Assembly (NCBI RefSeq): GCF_028368935.1
Contig: NZ_JAQNDK010000001.1
Coordinates: 930,001-994,000, forward strand
Length of the DNA stretch: 64,000 nucleotides
Source of the DNA: Sorangium aterium
Lineage (GTDB): Bacteria > Myxococcota_A > Polyangia > Polyangiales > Polyangiaceae
Direction of reading: 5' to 3'
Within the stretch, counting starts at the first letter, position 1, and each line of letters opens with the position of its first letter. This document shows positions 9,091-18,165 of the stretch, in pieces. Made by a program: the position numbers and the translations under genes. Under the pieces are notes generated by a model. The model saw only the letters and a list, made by a program, of their open reading frames with translations, was not told the DNA's origin and did not search any database.

Positions 9091-10826
9091 CACTCCTCCT
9101 GGGCAGCCATGTAGTGGAACGCATCCGTCTGCGTGAGCTCGATCAGGAGCTGCTTCACATTGTATCCGGACGCCTTGAAGGCGTCCGTGACAGCCTTCTT
9201 GGTGCAAGCGTCCCCGGCGCGGAGCGTGAGACCATAGCCGTACTCGGCCCAGTGCGTCGCGAAGCAGTTCTGCACCGCATCGGTCTGGGCGAGCCCCTGC
9301 ACCAGCTCGATCGGCCCGTTCACCTTGATGTCCGTGCCCGGGACCCCGCCGCTCGCGTCGATCGGGACGTCGTTCTCCGTCGTACGGAACAGCCCGACCG
9401 CGTCGTAGTTCTCGAGCGCGAACCCGACCGGATCCAGGTACTGGTGGCAGGTCGCGCAGACCGGGTCCTTGCTGTGCTGGCTGAAGCGCTCCCGCGCCGT
9501 CTTGCCGGTGTACGGCTCCGGCGGCTTCACCCTCGCCAGGATGTCGCCGGTGGGGAGCGGGATCTTCTGGCACATCAGCTTGTCGAGCACGAAGCCGCCG
9601 CGGACCACGGGGTTCGTGTTGTTCGAGTGCGTCGTCCCGGCCATCATACCGGCCTGGGTGAGGAGCCCGAGGCGCTGGGTCGTGTCGAGCTGCACCTGCT
9701 GGAACTCGTCGCCCGTCACGCCGGAGACGCCGTAGAACGCCGCGAGAGGTCCATTCATGAAGGTGTACGGGGCCGTCAAGATGGACGCCCAGGTGCCGTT
9801 CTCCTCGAAGATCTCGTGCGCGAGGAATCGCTGCGTCTCTTCGTGCAGGAGCGAGCCGATCGTCCGCGAGAAGGTCGGGAACGTCTCCGCGTTTCGCTCG
9901 AGATCCGCGAGGCTGCTGATGGGGAGCAGGTTGTCGAAGAAGTACCGGACGGTGACCCGGGACCGAGGATCCTCGAGCATGCGCTCGGCGTGAGCGCGCA
10001 CGCCTTCCTTGGTCGAGAGCTCACCCGCTTGCGCCGCCAGGCGCAGCTTCTCGTCGGGCATCGTGCCCCAGAGCAGGTACGATAGGCGCGTCGCCATCTC
10101 GTCGCCCGTGGGCCGGCGGAGCTCGGGGCGCTGCGGGTCGGGCGTGCCGAACTCGATGCGGTAGAGAAAATCCGGCGATTGAAGCAGCCCCTCGATCACC
10201 GTCGCGACGCCGGCGTCGAACGTGGCATCCGTCCGGCCGGCGGTGTACAGCCCGAGGAGCTCGTCCGCCTCGCCGGCGGCGAGCGGCCTTCGGTAAGCGA
10301 GCGGCGCGAGTCGCTCGATGATCGAGCGCGCGCACGCCTCCTCGTCCTCCGCCCTCACGCTGCTCGCGCAAGGGTGGAGCTTCGCGAGCGCTTCCGGGGT
10401 GGCGGTCGCGCGCTTGGCGATGCCCTCCGCGACGGTGCCCAGCTGCTCGGCGAGCAGGCTCGAGACCGACAGCACGTCCGCGTCATTTCCAAAGCCGTTC
10501 CCGACCTCCTCGCTCGGCAGTGAATAGGCCGGGTCGGTCGTGTCGCCCAGGAGGTCGCGGACGGTCTTGTTGTACTCGAAGCGCGTCAAGCGCCGCAGCG
10601 GTGCTCGCCCGGGGTACACCGCGCCGTCCTCGCAAGCGGCCGGGTCCGTCGGGCCCGTGCCCGTGCCCGTCGAGGTGGGCGGCGGGTCGTCGATCGGCTT
10701 GGAATCGTCGGAGCGAAATCCGCCCAGGTCTCCCGTGCAGCCGCTGGCCACGATCAACGCGATCGAGACAGCTGACCGAGAGCCTAGGCGAGGACGCGCC
10801 TTCTCATGTTCTGAGGGCCTAACCAT
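9090..10826 (-). CDS. DUF1592/DUF1588/DUF1585 lipoprotein (second copy)
   Basis: A protein of 578 residues with a lipoprotein signal (ALIVASGC). Domain order is DUF1587 (RRLTRFEYNKTVRDLLG), DUF1595 (YRRPLAAGE), DUF1592 (SPDFLYRIEFG), DUF1588 and DUF1585. Unlike the copy at 673, its DUF1588 has a canonical CxxCH (CATCH), so covalent heme binding is plausible. GAGGAG lies eight bases before the ATG. It is the first gene of a two-gene operon with the DUF1552 protein. Sequence divergence between the two pairs suggests old paralogues or separate acquisition rather than a recent local duplication. Confidence 0.86.
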   Translation of the reverse strand: MVRPSEHEKARPRLGSRSAVSIALIVASGCTGDLGGFRSDDSKPIDDPPPTSTGTGTGPTDPAACEDGAVYPGRAPLRRLTRFEYNKTVRDLLGDTTDPAYSLPSEEVGNGFGNDADVLSVSSLLAEQLGTVAEGIAKRATATPEALAKLHPCASSVRAEDEEACARSIIERLAPLAYRRPLAAGEADELLGLYTAGRTDATFDAGVATVIEGLLQSPDFLYRIEFGTPDPQRPELRRPTGDEMATRLSYLLWGTMPDEKLRLAAQAGELSTKEGVRAHAERMLEDPRSRVTVRYFFDNLLPISSLADLERNAETFPTFSRTIGSLLHEETQRFLAHEIFEENGTWASILTAPYTFMNGPLAAFYGVSGVTGDEFQQVQLDTTQRLGLLTQAGMMAGTTHSNNTNPVVRGGFVLDKLMCQKIPLPTGDILARVKPPEPYTGKTARERFSQHSKDPVCATCHQYLDPVGFALENYDAVGLFRTTENDVPIDASGGVPGTDIKVNGPIELVQGLAQTDAVQNCFATHWAEYGYGLTLRAGDACTKKAVTDAFKASGYNVKQLLIELTQTDAFHYMAAQEE

Positions 10827-10942
10827 GGTTCTCTCTCCTCGCCCGCTGTGGGCACGCTAAAGTGGAGCGCAGGCGGGATCTGGTGTCTACCCTCGCCCGT
10901 ATCGCGACAGCTCGTGGCCAGTCCGGCCTGAATATATTTCTG

Positions 10943-11145
10943 CTACCTGCCGAGAAAATCCAGCAACCACTCCAGGGCGGGGCGCGGCTGGCCATCACGG
11001 ATGAGGCCGAGTCCCTCCCCCACGTCGTGCCATGGACGTAGCCCGAGAGCGCGATGCCTTCGACGTTCTCGTGGCTCCGGAACATCGTGAACTGCTCCTC
11101 CATCACCCGCCGCTGCCTCTCGTCATCAACGCCATTTGGCCTCCC
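10943..11145 (-). pseudogene. Relic of GH10-like endo-xylanase, frameshifted C-terminus
   Basis: On the minus strand the sequence reads DDERQRRVMEEQFTMF, then RSHENVEGIALSGYVHGTTW, which matches the late barrel block of GH10 xylanases (hydrophobic residue, His, nVxGIT, GY, TW). A one-base shift then puts GLIRDGQPRPALEWLLDFLG in another frame, ending at TAG 10943-10945. This is the usual GH10 C-terminal helix (RPALxWL). The catalytic part is gone. The stretch 10827-11714 otherwise holds only the operator at 11501. Confidence 0.6.
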
Positions 11146-11500
11146 GTCGGGATGGTAAGGAAACGACTCACAATGCAGGCATCAGCGACGACGATGACAA
11201 GATGCTTGTGGCCTGCGGTGACACGACCATCGAGGTAGCTACGCTCGCGCGGACCACCCCCTGCGCACCGATGCTACCGGTGAACAGCATCCATGATTTT
11301 TCACGACAATCGTGGAACAACCGAGGTCTGTCGCGTTCTCCGGTGGCTCGCTCCTGGCGAAACGCCGATCGCCATCGTTCGGCAATCATCTGCGCAACGA
11401 CCGAACGCGACCGGCACCAGGCTCGACCCGATACCCGACCACGCAGCTCGCAATGCGCATGGCGACCCACCCAGAGCAAAGCGAAAGGATACCTCTGCAA

Positions 11501-11514
11501 TGTGAACGCTCACA
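11501..11514. promoter_or_regulatory. LacI-type operator
   Basis: TGTGAACGCTCACA differs by one base from the perfect palindrome at 7117. It lies upstream, on the minus strand, of the GH10 relic and the second DUF1592/DUF1552 operon. No LacI-family regulator gene is in the window. Confidence 0.5.
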
Positions 11515-11714
11515 TGCCCGATGTCAACGCCTATCGACCGTTCCGCGCGCGTCCGCCGACCCGAGGGAGGACAAGGCCGGCGGAGCTCCTCCGGAGCGAC
11601 GCGTCAACAGGAGCAGACGCCGCACCACGGTCGTGCAGCTGAACGAGATTATGGTGTTGAACGCATACCGACGCTCCGGGCTCCCCCGCGGACGCCGGAA
11701 CCGCAGCGGCGCGC

Positions 11715-12839
11715 TCAGCCGCGCGAGGGCCGCCCCTGTTCCAGGAGCCCGCCCGATTCCCCCTCGCCCACCGACGCCGCCGCGCGCATCGACTGCAAGG
11801 CGGCGATGATCTCCTTCGTGACCCGCGGCCCGCCCGGGGCGTAGGACGGCGCGAGCGGCTTCAGCGGCGCCGGGAGCACCTCGGCGACCCGCGCGCCGAT
11901 GGCGTCGCGCGACGCCGCGTGCCCCTCCTCCTCGGCCGCGGCCCGGAGCGCCCGCGCGAAATCGGCCGCCGTGGGCCAGCGCGCGTCGCGATCGCGCTCG
12001 ATCGCCCGCGCGACGGCGGCCGTGACGGCCTGGCTCACGCCCTCGCGCTCGCTCGAGAGCGGCGGCACCTCGCGCTCCAGGACGGCGTGGAGGGTCGAGA
12101 CCATGTTGCTGCCGGCGAACAGCCGCCTGCCCGCCAGCACCTCCCACGCCACGACCCCGAGCGAGAACACGTCCGAGCGCCGATCCAGCGGCCGCGCATT
12201 CGCCTGCTCCGGCGAGAAATAGCTCAGCTTCCCCTTCACCATCCCGGTCTTCGTCCGCGTCGTGCGGCGCAGGGCATACGCGAGCCCGAGATCGCAGATG
12301 GACGCCCGGCCGTCGACCCCGACAAGGACGTTGGAGGGCGAGATGTCCCGGTGGATCACCTGGAGCAGCTCCCCCGAGCTGTCGCGCGCCTCGTGCGCGG
12401 CGTGGAGCCCCTCGGCGGCCTGCGCGATGAGCTCGATCGCGTCGCCGACCCCGAGCGCCTCGGGTGCCCGGGTGAGGTGCTTGAGGGTGACCCCCACGAC
12501 GAGCTCCATGACGATGTACGGCGCCCCGTCGTCGAGACCGTAATCGAGGACGGGCACGAAATGGGGGCTCGCGACGCGCGACGCGATGCCCGCCTCGTCG
12601 AAGAGCATGGACGAATAGCTCGACTCGTACCGCAGATCGGCCCGGATCCGCTTCACCGCCACGAGCGACTCGCGCTCCAGACCCGCGCAGCCCGCCCCCG
12701 CCGCACCGCCCGCGCCGCTCGCGTCCCCTCGGCCTGCAGCGCAGGCGCGACGCGCGATGAAGACCTCGGCCATGCCGCCCTTGGCCAGCTGCAACAGCAG
12801 CTCGTAGGGACCGACGGTGCCCAGATCAGACGAATCCAT
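11715..12839 (-). CDS. Ser/Thr protein kinase
   Basis: A Hanks-type kinase of 374 residues with no membrane segment, so probably cytoplasmic. The kinase domain spans about residues 9-290. The Gly-rich loop is AKGGMAEVF; Lys lies in VAVKRI after an unusual Ala/Gly-rich insertion of about 25 residues between strands 2 and 3. The catalytic loop is HRDISPSN, and the DFG motif reads DLG. The activation segment ends in SYFSPEQA. The C-terminal ~80 residues are unassigned. A GTG at 12845 or the ATG at 12839 could be the start; neither has a strong ribosome site. It follows the kinase-cyclase gene by fewer than 50 bases and is probably co-transcribed with it. Confidence 0.88.
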   Translation of the reverse strand: MDSSDLGTVGPYELLLQLAKGGMAEVFIARRACAAGRGDASGAGGAAGAGCAGLERESLVAVKRIRADLRYESSYSSMLFDEAGIASRVASPHFVPVLDYGLDDGAPYIVMELVVGVTLKHLTRAPEALGVGDAIELIAQAAEGLHAAHEARDSSGELLQVIHRDISPSNVLVGVDGRASICDLGLAYALRRTTRTKTGMVKGKLSYFSPEQANARPLDRRSDVFSLGVVAWEVLAGRRLFAGSNMVSTLHAVLEREVPPLSSEREGVSQAVTAAVARAIERDRDARWPTAADFARALRAAAEEEGHAASRDAIGARVAEVLPAPLKPLAPSYAPGGPRVTKEIIAALQSMRAAASVGEGESGGLLEQGRPSRG

Positions 12840-12883
12840 GCTCACTGCTCTGGGCGGCGGGTTATCACGTCAATGTAACTTCA

Positions 12884-15628
12884 TCAACCTTGGCCCCCTT
12901 GCGCTTCGTTCCGTTCACGCTCTGATTTGCGCTCCGGGGGGCGCCCTTGTCCGGCTCCGCCTCCGCTGCCTTCCCGCGCGCGGTCCTGCGCAGGGCCGCG
13001 GGCGACGAGGCCCTCGTTGTCCGTGGGGGCGTCGCCGCCCCGCTCGGCGTGCTCGGCCAGCACCCGCTCGTCGGTCTCGCCCACCGAGCGCAGCCAGCGC
13101 GCCGCAGCCCGGTGGCCGGCCGCGCGATCGCCGTCCGTGAGCATCCCGTAGGCGGCGTCGCGCACCAGGGCGTGACGGAACGTGAGCTCGTCGTGCCCCG
13201 GGTAGCGCGACACGCCGCGCCGGGCGACGAGCTCCTCCGAGAGCAGGCTCTTGAGCCAGCGGTCGAGCGACTCGGCCGAGGTGCCGGCGCCGAGCAGCTG
13301 CCGCACGCCCTCGGGCCAGAAGCTGCCGCCGAACAGGCTCGCCGCCCGCAGCGTACGCCGCGCCTCGGCCGGCAGCGCCTCGATGCGCGCGTGCATCAGG
13401 GCCACGACCGTGGGCGGCATGTCGCTCCGGCCCTCCGCGCGCGCGCGCATAAGCTCCTCGAGGAAGAAGGGGTGGCCGTCCGCGTGCTCGACGAGCCGCG
13501 CCACCTCGGGCAGCGCGAGCTCCTCGCCGAACACGCTGCGGACGAGCCGCTCGGCCGCCCGCTGGCTGAGCGCGCCGAGCTTGATGTGCTGCACCCCGCG
13601 CGAGCCCCAGAGGCCGGGGAACGTCTCCATCACGCTGTGGCGCGCGAAGCCGAGCACGAGGAGCGGGCGATCCGAGAGCACCTGGAGCGCCTCGTCCAGC
13701 AGCGAGAGCGAGGCGTGATCGCTCCAGTGCATGTCCTCGAGCACCACAACGACCGGCCCCTCGCCGCAGCGCGCCGCGAGCCACTCGAGCACGGCGCGGC
13801 GGGCCTGCTCGCTCACGGCGACAGCGTCCCCGCGGGCGGCGCGCAGCTCCACGTCGGGGTCGTCGAACGGCGTGCCCGCGATCTCGCCGAGGTACCAGGC
13901 GACGCGCGGGGCGTCGTCGGCTGGCGCGGGCAGGGCCCGCGCGACGTGCTCGCGGATCTTGACGCGGCGCGCCTCGAGCGCCTCGCCGGGCAGGCAGCCG
14001 GCGGCCGCGAGGACGATCTCGCCCAGCATGCCGAACGGCGCGCCCGCGCCGAGGGGGTCGCCCCGCGCCACGTAGACCGACGCGCGCGCGTCGCGCTCGC
14101 GCACGGCGCGGACGAGCTCGCAGCGCAGGCGCGTCTTGCCGATGCCCGCCTCGCCGAGGACCAGCGCGGCGCGCGCCACGGGCTCGTCGGCGCTCTGCTC
14201 GAAGAGGCCGCGCAGCGTCGCGAGCTCGCGGTCGCGCCCGACGAACGAGGTGACGCGGCCGAAGAGCGTGCGCTCGGGCTCGGTGCCGTCGCGCTCGCCC
14301 TTCAGCAGGAACGAGGGGCCGTCGCCGATCACCTCGAAGCGCGGCGCCGCGAGCCCGGCCGTGACCTCGTCGATGCGCACGTCGCCCTCGGCCTCGCGGA
14401 GGCGGGCGACCGCGCGGTCGATCACGTCGCCCGCGGGCAGGCGCTCGCCCACCTGCGCGCGGCCCGTGGCGAGCGCGACCGGGCGCCCGGGCAGGCGCGC
14501 CTTCAGCGCGAGCGCGCACTGCGCGGCGCGCGCCGCGAGGTCGAAGGCGGCCATCGTGCCGGCGCCGCCGCGGCCGGAGAACACCTCGTCGGTCTGCGAG
14601 GACAGGAGCACCATGCGCGTGCCGCCCGGGAGCCGCACGCGCTCGCCGCCGAACGCCTCGGCGAGGTCCGCGACGATCCGCTCGACGCCGCGATCGCTCG
14701 CCGGCTCCGGGTCCGCGGCGCCCAGATCGACGAGGACGACGCTGACGAGCCGCCGCTCGTCGTCGGTGACCGACGCCGGCGCGCCGTCCGCGCCCGCGCT
14801 GGACGCGCGCGCGAGCAGGGCGCGCGCCTCCGCGAGGGCGGCCGCCGCCGCGCGGCCGTCCGCGGGGCGCGCCGCCGGGTCCTTCGCCAGGAGGCGCGCG
14901 ACGAGCTCGTCGATGAAGGGCGGCACGTCCGGGCGCCGCTCGACGAGGCGCGGCGCCTCCTCGAGGAGGATGCGGCACACCTCGGCGAGCGGGTCGTCGG
15001 CCGCGAAGGGGCGCTGGCCGGCGAGGCACTCGAAGAGCACGACGCCGAGCCCGAAGACGTCGGCGCGCGCGTCGACCTCGGCGTCGCCGCGCGCCTGCTC
15101 GGGCGCCACGTAGCCGAGCGACCCGACGAGCGAGCTGGCCTCCGTGACGAGCGAGGTCGACGCCGCCGCCCGGGCGACGCCGAAGTCGAGCAGGACGACG
15201 CCGTCGACCCTGCCTTCGCGCAGGAGCACGTTGCTCGGCTTGAGATCGCGGTGCGTGATCCCGATGGCGTGGATCGCGGCGAGCGCCTCCGCGATCTGGT
15301 GCGCGACGAGCAGCGCGTCGGCCACGGGGAGCGCCCCCTCCCCTAGGCGCGCGTCGAGCGTGACGCCCTCGAGCCACTCCATCGCGAGCCACAGGGCGCC
15401 GTCGTCGCCCGTGCCGTGCGCGATGTGCTGCACGATGAGCGGGTGCTGCACGGCCTCGAGCATGCGCGCCTCGCGCCGGAAGCGGGCGGCGAGCTCCGGG
15501 GGCGCGACCTTGAGCGCGACGGGGCGCCCGGTCAGCTGGTCGATCGCCCGGTAGACCGTGCCCATCCCGCCGGCGCCGGCAAGGCGGTGCACCTCGAACC
15601 GGCCTGCGACCAGCGTGCCCTCGCGCAT
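12884..15628 (-). CDS. Ser/Thr kinase fused to cyclase-like and AAA ATPase domains, short C-terminus
   Basis: A protein of 914 residues. The N-terminal kinase domain (about 10-270) has GAGGMGTVY, VALKV, HRDLKPSN and DFG. A degenerate nucleotide-cyclase-like region follows (about 290-440; it lacks clear metal-binding aspartates). An AAA/ATPase domain (about 455-700) has the P-loop GEAGIGKTR and Walker B-like VVVLEDMHWSD. Such fusions normally continue into a long TPR tail. Here, after AEHAERGGDA, the frame runs into about 45 low-complexity residues and stops, so the tail is missing. It is divergent from the kinase gene at 15818 and upstream of the kinase gene at 11715. Confidence 0.85.
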   Translation of the reverse strand: MREGTLVAGRFEVHRLAGAGGMGTVYRAIDQLTGRPVALKVAPPELAARFRREARMLEAVQHPLIVQHIAHGTGDDGALWLAMEWLEGVTLDARLGEGALPVADALLVAHQIAEALAAIHAIGITHRDLKPSNVLLREGRVDGVVLLDFGVARAAASTSLVTEASSLVGSLGYVAPEQARGDAEVDARADVFGLGVVLFECLAGQRPFAADDPLAEVCRILLEEAPRLVERRPDVPPFIDELVARLLAKDPAARPADGRAAAAALAEARALLARASSAGADGAPASVTDDERRLVSVVLVDLGAADPEPASDRGVERIVADLAEAFGGERVRLPGGTRMVLLSSQTDEVFSGRGGAGTMAAFDLAARAAQCALALKARLPGRPVALATGRAQVGERLPAGDVIDRAVARLREAEGDVRIDEVTAGLAAPRFEVIGDGPSFLLKGERDGTEPERTLFGRVTSFVGRDRELATLRGLFEQSADEPVARAALVLGEAGIGKTRLRCELVRAVRERDARASVYVARGDPLGAGAPFGMLGEIVLAAAGCLPGEALEARRVKIREHVARALPAPADDAPRVAWYLGEIAGTPFDDPDVELRAARGDAVAVSEQARRAVLEWLAARCGEGPVVVVLEDMHWSDHASLSLLDEALQVLSDRPLLVLGFARHSVMETFPGLWGSRGVQHIKLGALSQRAAERLVRSVFGEELALPEVARLVEHADGHPFFLEELMRARAEGRSDMPPTVVALMHARIEALPAEARRTLRAASLFGGSFWPEGVRQLLGAGTSAESLDRWLKSLLSEELVARRGVSRYPGHDELTFRHALVRDAAYGMLTDGDRAAGHRAAARWLRSVGETDERVLAEHAERGGDAPTDNEGLVARGPAQDRAREGSGGGAGQGRPPERKSERERNEAQGGQG

Positions 15629-15817
15629 GGTGCCAGCTTATCCGAGACCTCCCGTCAAGTGCGCGGCGCGAGCGCTCGGTGGTGACGGTCCGGGGTGTTT
15701 GTTGTACGCTGTGCGCGCCGACACGCTCCGACACGCGCCAACACCAGAGCGCCGCGCCGCCCGCACAGGACGCCTCCCCAGGGCCGTCGGCCCGGCCGAT
15801 CGAAGAGGGACCCCCCG

Positions 15818-17317
15818 ATGAACCCCGGACAGCAGGTGACGAGCACGCTCAGGCTGGCGCGCGAGCTCGGGAAGGGGGCGATGGGGAGCGTGTGGGTGGC
15901 CGATCACCTCGCGCTCGGGACGCAGGTGGCGGTGAAGTTCATGGCGCCGGCCTACGCGGACCAGACCGGCTTCGTGGAGCGCTTCCGGCGGGAGGCGATG
16001 GCGGCCGCGCAGATCAAGAGCCCGCACGTCGCGCAGGTCTTCGACCACGGCGTCACGACGGACGGGGTGCCGTTCATCGTGATGGAGCTCCTCGAGGGCG
16101 AGGACCTCAAGAGCCGCATGCAGCGGCTGGGCGCGCTGCCGCCCGTCGAGGTCACGACGATCGTGTCGCAGACGGCCAAGGCGCTCGGCCGGGCGCATCA
16201 GGTCGGGATCGTCCACCGCGACATCAAGCCGGACAACATCTTCCTGCTCGACGTCGAGGGCGAGCTGTTCGTGAAGGTGCTCGACTTCGGGGTGGCCAAG
16301 CGGGTCCACGGCGAGCTCGGCATGACGTCGACCGGGAGCGTGCTGGGCACGCCGCTCTACATGAGCCCCGAGCAGCTGCTCAGCGCGAAGCACGTCGACT
16401 TCCGCGCGGATCTCTGGGGGCTCGCGGTGGTCGCCTACCACGCGCTCACCGAGCAGGTCCCGTTCCGGGGCGAGACGCTGGGCGCGCTGTCGGTGGTGCT
16501 GCACACCGGGATCTTCACGCCGCCGAGCGAGGTGAGGCCGGAGCTCTCTCCGGCGATCGACGCCTGGATGAAGAAGGCGCTGGCGCACGATCCCGCGGCG
16601 CGCTTCGCGTCGGCGCGGCAGATGGCGGAGGCGCTGGAGCGCGCGGTCCTCGGGATCGGGCGCACGGCGTTCACGACCGAGCCCTCGTCCGCGGGGGAGC
16701 GCTCCCACCACGGGAGCGCGTCGCAGCCGGTGCTGTTCGGGGAGCCGACGCCGCTGCCGCCGGCGCCGGGCGCGCGGCTCTCGACGACCGGCACGCCGCC
16801 GTCGTCGGCGCCGGGCGCGCGGCTCTCGACGGACGGCGCGCCGGGGCGGACGCTCGCCGGCATGGCGACCTCGGGGACGGACGGGGCCCGGAGATGGGCG
16901 CCGGCCATCCTGGCGGCCGCGCTCGCGTTCGGAGCGCTCGTGGCGGCGGTCGTCTTCCTGGCGACGAAGCGAACGCCCACGGCCGAGGTGACCCCCTCGT
17001 CGGAGGCTCCGGCCCGGCAGGCCGCGCCCGTCCCGGCGCAGCCGGTGGTGCCGGCGCCGGCGAGCGCCGCCGCGCCGGTGCCGGCAGAGCCCGCGAGCGC
17101 GACGCCCGCGGCCGAGACGGCGCAGCCGGCGGCCACGGCGGCGACCGCGCAGCCGGCGAGCGCTGTCCGGACCGGCGCAGCGGGGAGGCCGGGTGCGACG
17201 GCGGCGCCGCGCGGCACCTCGGAGGGGCGCGGCCGTGCCACGCCGCGGGAGGGGGCGGCGGGCCGCCCGACGGGGACGAAGCCGCCCGCGCAGGTCGAGG
17301 ACACGATCGGCTTCTGA
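15818..17317 (+). CDS. Membrane-anchored Ser/Thr protein kinase
   Basis: A protein of 499 residues. The kinase domain spans about 10-280, with GKGAMGSVW, VAVKF, HRDIKPDN, LDFGVAK and the activation-segment end GTPLYMSPEQ. All catalytic residues are present, so it should be active. A linker with a repeated PAPGARLST element leads to one membrane segment (about 350-372, ILAAALAFGALVAAVVFLA) and a Pro/Ala-rich tail of about 120 residues, presumably periplasmic. The ATG at 15818 has GAAGAGGGA seven bases before it; upstream in-frame codons look non-coding. A 189-base gap separates it from the divergent kinase-cyclase gene and should hold both promoters. Confidence 0.9.
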   Translation: MNPGQQVTSTLRLARELGKGAMGSVWVADHLALGTQVAVKFMAPAYADQTGFVERFRREAMAAAQIKSPHVAQVFDHGVTTDGVPFIVMELLEGEDLKSRMQRLGALPPVEVTTIVSQTAKALGRAHQVGIVHRDIKPDNIFLLDVEGELFVKVLDFGVAKRVHGELGMTSTGSVLGTPLYMSPEQLLSAKHVDFRADLWGLAVVAYHALTEQVPFRGETLGALSVVLHTGIFTPPSEVRPELSPAIDAWMKKALAHDPAARFASARQMAEALERAVLGIGRTAFTTEPSSAGERSHHGSASQPVLFGEPTPLPPAPGARLSTTGTPPSSAPGARLSTDGAPGRTLAGMATSGTDGARRWAPAILAAALAFGALVAAVVFLATKRTPTAEVTPSSEAPARQAAPVPAQPVVPAPASAAAPVPAEPASATPAAETAQPAATAATAQPASAVRTGAAGRPGATAAPRGTSEGRGRATPREGAAGRPTGTKPPAQVEDTIGF

Positions 17318-17579
17318 CGCGGCCTCCGGCCCCGTCCTGCTCCAAAGCCGTCCCAGGCGCCCGTGGACACGGCCTTCGGACGACCTGGTCAGACGGAGCG
17401 CCCGAAATGGGGCGCTCGCGCCGATCGACTGCAAAATATGGAATCAACCGCGCTGGCACGGGCGAGGTCGACATCGGAAGGTGAGGCCCGGGGGGCGCAC
17501 TGCGACATCCCGCCTCACTCCTCCAGCGGAAGGGGCACAGAAATCGGCGCAAACGCACCGAGGCGCGAGAATTCCGGAT

Positions 17580-17594
17580 TGGCACAGAGCGTGC
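17580..17594 (+). promoter_or_regulatory. Candidate sigma-54 promoter (-24/-12)
   Basis: TGGCACAGAGCGTGC has GG and GC dinucleotides ten bases apart, as required for sigma-54, with one mismatch in the -12 element. The predicted start near 17606 is about 47 bases before the ATG at 17653. The rest of 17318-17652 shows no gene. Confidence 0.35.
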
Positions 17595-17652
17595 GGTATC
17601 CGTCGCCGGGGCCCTGAGCGAGGACGCGCTCGACGCGAAGGAGGTCTCTTTC

Positions 17653-18135
17653 ATGGAGAAGCTGGTAATTGGCCTGGTGCAGACGCACGACGAGGCGGAA
17701 GCCGCGGCGGAACGCATCATCGACTGCGGCTACACCCGACAGGAGGTCAGCCTGCTGATGACCGACGCGACACGCCACAGGTGCTTCCGGAGCCCGGACG
17801 GAGCGCCGTCGTCACAGACGTTCGGCGCGGCGGTCGCGATGAGCGTCGTGGTCCCCGACCTCGGGTTCGTTGTCGCCGGCCCGCTGGCCGCGGTCGTGGC
17901 CAGCGCGGTCGGCGCCGGGATCACGGGCGGCCTGCGCGAGATCCTCATGACCGCGGGCGTCCCGAGGCACTGGGCGGAACGCTACGAGGCCGGCGTCCGG
18001 CAGGGCGGGATCCTCGTGAGCGTGTTCGCCCGCAGCGAGCGAGACGTCGGCCTGCTCCATCTGGTCCTGGACGACAACGGCCTCTACGCGATCCGGCACG
18101 CCGCCGAACGCGAGGCGTACGATATCTTTTGCTGA
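17653..18135 (+). CDS. Small stress-type protein with hydrophobic glycine-rich core
   Basis: A protein of 160 residues resembling low-temperature-induced / general stress proteins of the YflT type. The N-terminal block LVIGLVQTHDEAEAAAERI and the turn CGYTRQEVSLL fit an alpha/beta domain that detects or binds an unknown partner. A hydrophobic Gly-rich stretch follows (about 60-95, PDLGFVVAGPLAAVVASAVGAG region), which may insert in a membrane. The C-terminal block GGILVSVFA is also typical. AAGGAGG stands ahead of the ATG. A sigma-54-like promoter lies upstream. Function is not established for the family. Confidence 0.7.
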   Translation: MEKLVIGLVQTHDEAEAAAERIIDCGYTRQEVSLLMTDATRHRCFRSPDGAPSSQTFGAAVAMSVVVPDLGFVVAGPLAAVVASAVGAGITGGLREILMTAGVPRHWAERYEAGVRQGGILVSVFARSERDVGLLHLVLDDNGLYAIRHAAEREAYDIFC

Positions 18136-18165
18136 TCGCGCCAGCAGCGCGAGCGGCGCTCGGGC

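Noticed and set aside
11136-11642. Open frames on both strands in the gap before the kinase gene
   Set aside because: Codon bias is weak and no family pattern was visible beyond the xylanase relic.
12915-15734. Long frames on both strands overlapping the kinase-cyclase gene (also 12947-15346 +)
   Set aside because: Low-complexity Arg/Ala/Gly sequence with no motifs. The 12884-15628 frame holds all kinase and ATPase residues.
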